From Nitrospinota bacterium (GTDB taxonomy: Bacteria > Nitrospinota > Nitrospinia > Nitrospinales > VA-1), in the NCBI GenBank assembly GCA_013349585.1, contig DUZG01000014.1, positions 1-36,453 of the forward strand: a DNA stretch of 36,453 nucleotides, written 5' to 3'. Made by a program: the position numbers and the translations under genes. Below the pieces are notes generated by a model. The model was not told the DNA's origin. It saw only the letters and a program-made list of their open reading frames with translations, and made no database searches. Of the stretch, positions 35,155 through 36,453 are shown piece by piece. How positions within the stretch are numbered: the stretch's first letter is position 1; each line of letters starts with the position of its first letter.

Positions 35155-36453
35155 GAAGCGAACAAAGTAAAACTTTATCTAACTCAAACATAGCAACTGC
35201 TGGATTAATTTTCAACGAACCGGTTGTATTCGAGTTGGGGTCACCCGGTCGCAAGGCCTATTCCCTGCCCTCCTGCGATGTACCGGAGATCGAACTGGAA
35301 ACACTGTTACCACCCGATGAAATTCGCGACCCTATTGAAGAGCTTCCAGAATTATCCGAGCTCGATGTCGTGCGCCATTACACAAGGTTGTCGCAATGGA
35401 ATTTCAGCATCGACACCAATTTTTATCCATTGGGATCATGCACCATGAAGTACAACCCAAAAATCAACGAAACGCTGGCGCGCCTGCCCGGTTTTGCAGC
35501 GCATCACCCCATGTCTGCCGATGAAGACTCGCAAGGCAGCTTACAATTGATGCACGAGTTGCAGGAATGTCTCAAAGAAATAAGCGGCATGGACCACGCC
35601 AGCCTGCAACCCGCAGCTGGTGCACAAGGTGAGTTTACTGGGATGCTGATGATACAGGCTTATCACACAGCAAAAGGAAATCCACGAAAAAAAGTGTTAC
35701 TACCCGATTCCGCACACGGCACCAACCCAGCCAGCGCAACTCTTTGCGGTTATAAATCTGTGCAGATACCATCTAACTCAGAAGGCCTGATCGACATAGA
35801 CATACTGGAAGCCATTATGGATGAAGAAACTGCAGCTATCATGTTAACCAATCCTAATACTTTGGGAATGTTTGAAAAAGATATCTTAAAAATAACCGAA
35901 ATCGTACACAGCAAAGGCGGACTGGTTTACTGCGATGGTGCGAACTTAAACGCGGTTATGGGAATTATAAAAATGGGAGAAATGGGGATAGACGTTTTGC
36001 ATATCAACCTACATAAAACCTTTTCGACTCCACATGGTGGAGGAGGACCCGGAGCAGGCCCTGTTTGTATAAAAAATATTCTCGAACCTTATCTACCGAA
36101 ACCAGTCGTAGAGAAAAAAGGGCAGAACTATTTTTTAAATTATGATCGCCCCGAAAGTATCGGCAAATTGAAAGTGTTCAACGGTAACTTCGGAATGTTA
36201 CTGAGAGCTTATGTCTACATCCGCACTCTCGGACCCGAAGGGATTCTCGAAGCCGCACAATCAGCCGTATTAAACGCAAACTACATTCGCGCAAAACTAA
36301 AAGACACGTTTCATCTACCATTTACAGGAGCCAGCCTGCACGAATGTGTGTTCAACGATAAAGGCCAAGGAATCAGCACGATGGATTTCGCTAAAGAACT
36401 TATCGACCATGGGTTTCACCCGCCAACGGTTTATTTTCCTCTGATCGTAAAAG
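35151..36453 (+). CDS. gcvPB: Glycine dehydrogenase (decarboxylating) subunit 2, partial (runs off right edge)
   Basis: FELGSPGRKAYSLP; NFSIDTNFYPLGSCTMKYNPK; LQPAAGAQGEFTGMLMIQAYH; DSAHGTNPASA; NPNTLGMFE; NLHKTFSTPHGGGGPGAGPV; ATGA overlap with upstream gene. Confidence 0.96.
   Translation, partial: MRSEQSKTLSNSNIATAGLIFNEPVVFELGSPGRKAYSLPSCDVPEIELETLLPPDEIRDPIEELPELSELDVVRHYTRLSQWNFSIDTNFYPLGSCTMKYNPKINETLARLPGFAAHHPMSADEDSQGSLQLMHELQECLKEISGMDHASLQPAAGAQGEFTGMLMIQAYHTAKGNPRKKVLLPDSAHGTNPASATLCGYKSVQIPSNSEGLIDIDILEAIMDEETAAIMLTNPNTLGMFEKDILKITEIVHSKGGLVYCDGANLNAVMGIIKMGEMGIDVLHINLHKTFSTPHGGGGPGAGPVCIKNILEPYLPKPVVEKKGQNYFLNYDRPESIGKLKVFNGNFGMLLRAYVYIRTLGPEGILEAAQSAVLNANYIRAKLKDTFHLPFTGASLHECVFNDKGQGISTMDFAKELIDHGFHPPTVYFPLIVK

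Noticed and set aside
1-36453. CRISPR arrays, rRNA, tRNA, intact transposases or prophage modules
   Set aside because: No regularly spaced repeats, tRNA-like cloverleafs, rRNA signatures or complete transposase/phage genes seen by eye on either strand.

Overview
AT-rich bacterial chromosomal window of about 36 kb, densely coding. From left to right: (1) a small accessory-looking segment (partial GNAT acetyltransferase, small KKXK-rich protein, Cys-rich small protein, glycine-zipper lipoprotein) closed by a clear intrinsic terminator; (2) a methylated/branched deoxysugar cassette (CmcI-like methyltransferase divergent from C-methyltransferase, RfbC-like 3,5-epimerase and NAD-dependent epimerase/reductase); (3) a long minus-strand flagellar export/switch operon fliL-fliM-fliN-fliO-fliP-fliQ-fliR-flhB-flhA-flhF-flhG-(83-aa membrane protein)-fliA; (4) amt ammonium transporter and a beta-barrel porin; (5) small membrane protein, L-threonine aldolase and an rpoZ-like gene; (6) a minus-strand four-gene respiratory cluster: cytochrome bd oxidase subunit I-like protein without a CydB, two multi-TM membrane cytochromes c, and an exported cytochrome c with an ethylbenzene-dehydrogenase/NXR-gamma-like heme domain; (7) hisD and a TIGR04282-type glycosyltransferase; (8) PAP2 phosphatase, heptosyltransferase, Trm112-like, heptosyltransferase and 5' part of gcvPB. 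Gene content resembles nitrite-oxidising Nitrospinota/Nitrospirota-type bacteria (inference only). The best candidate for an under-described system is the bd-like/multi-cytochrome cluster at 23309-29515, whose first gene also carries a 5x15-bp tandem repeat encoding an exported A-[KE]-[EQ]-[AV]-[FLV] pentapeptide array. All calls are from reading the sequence; no searches were run.
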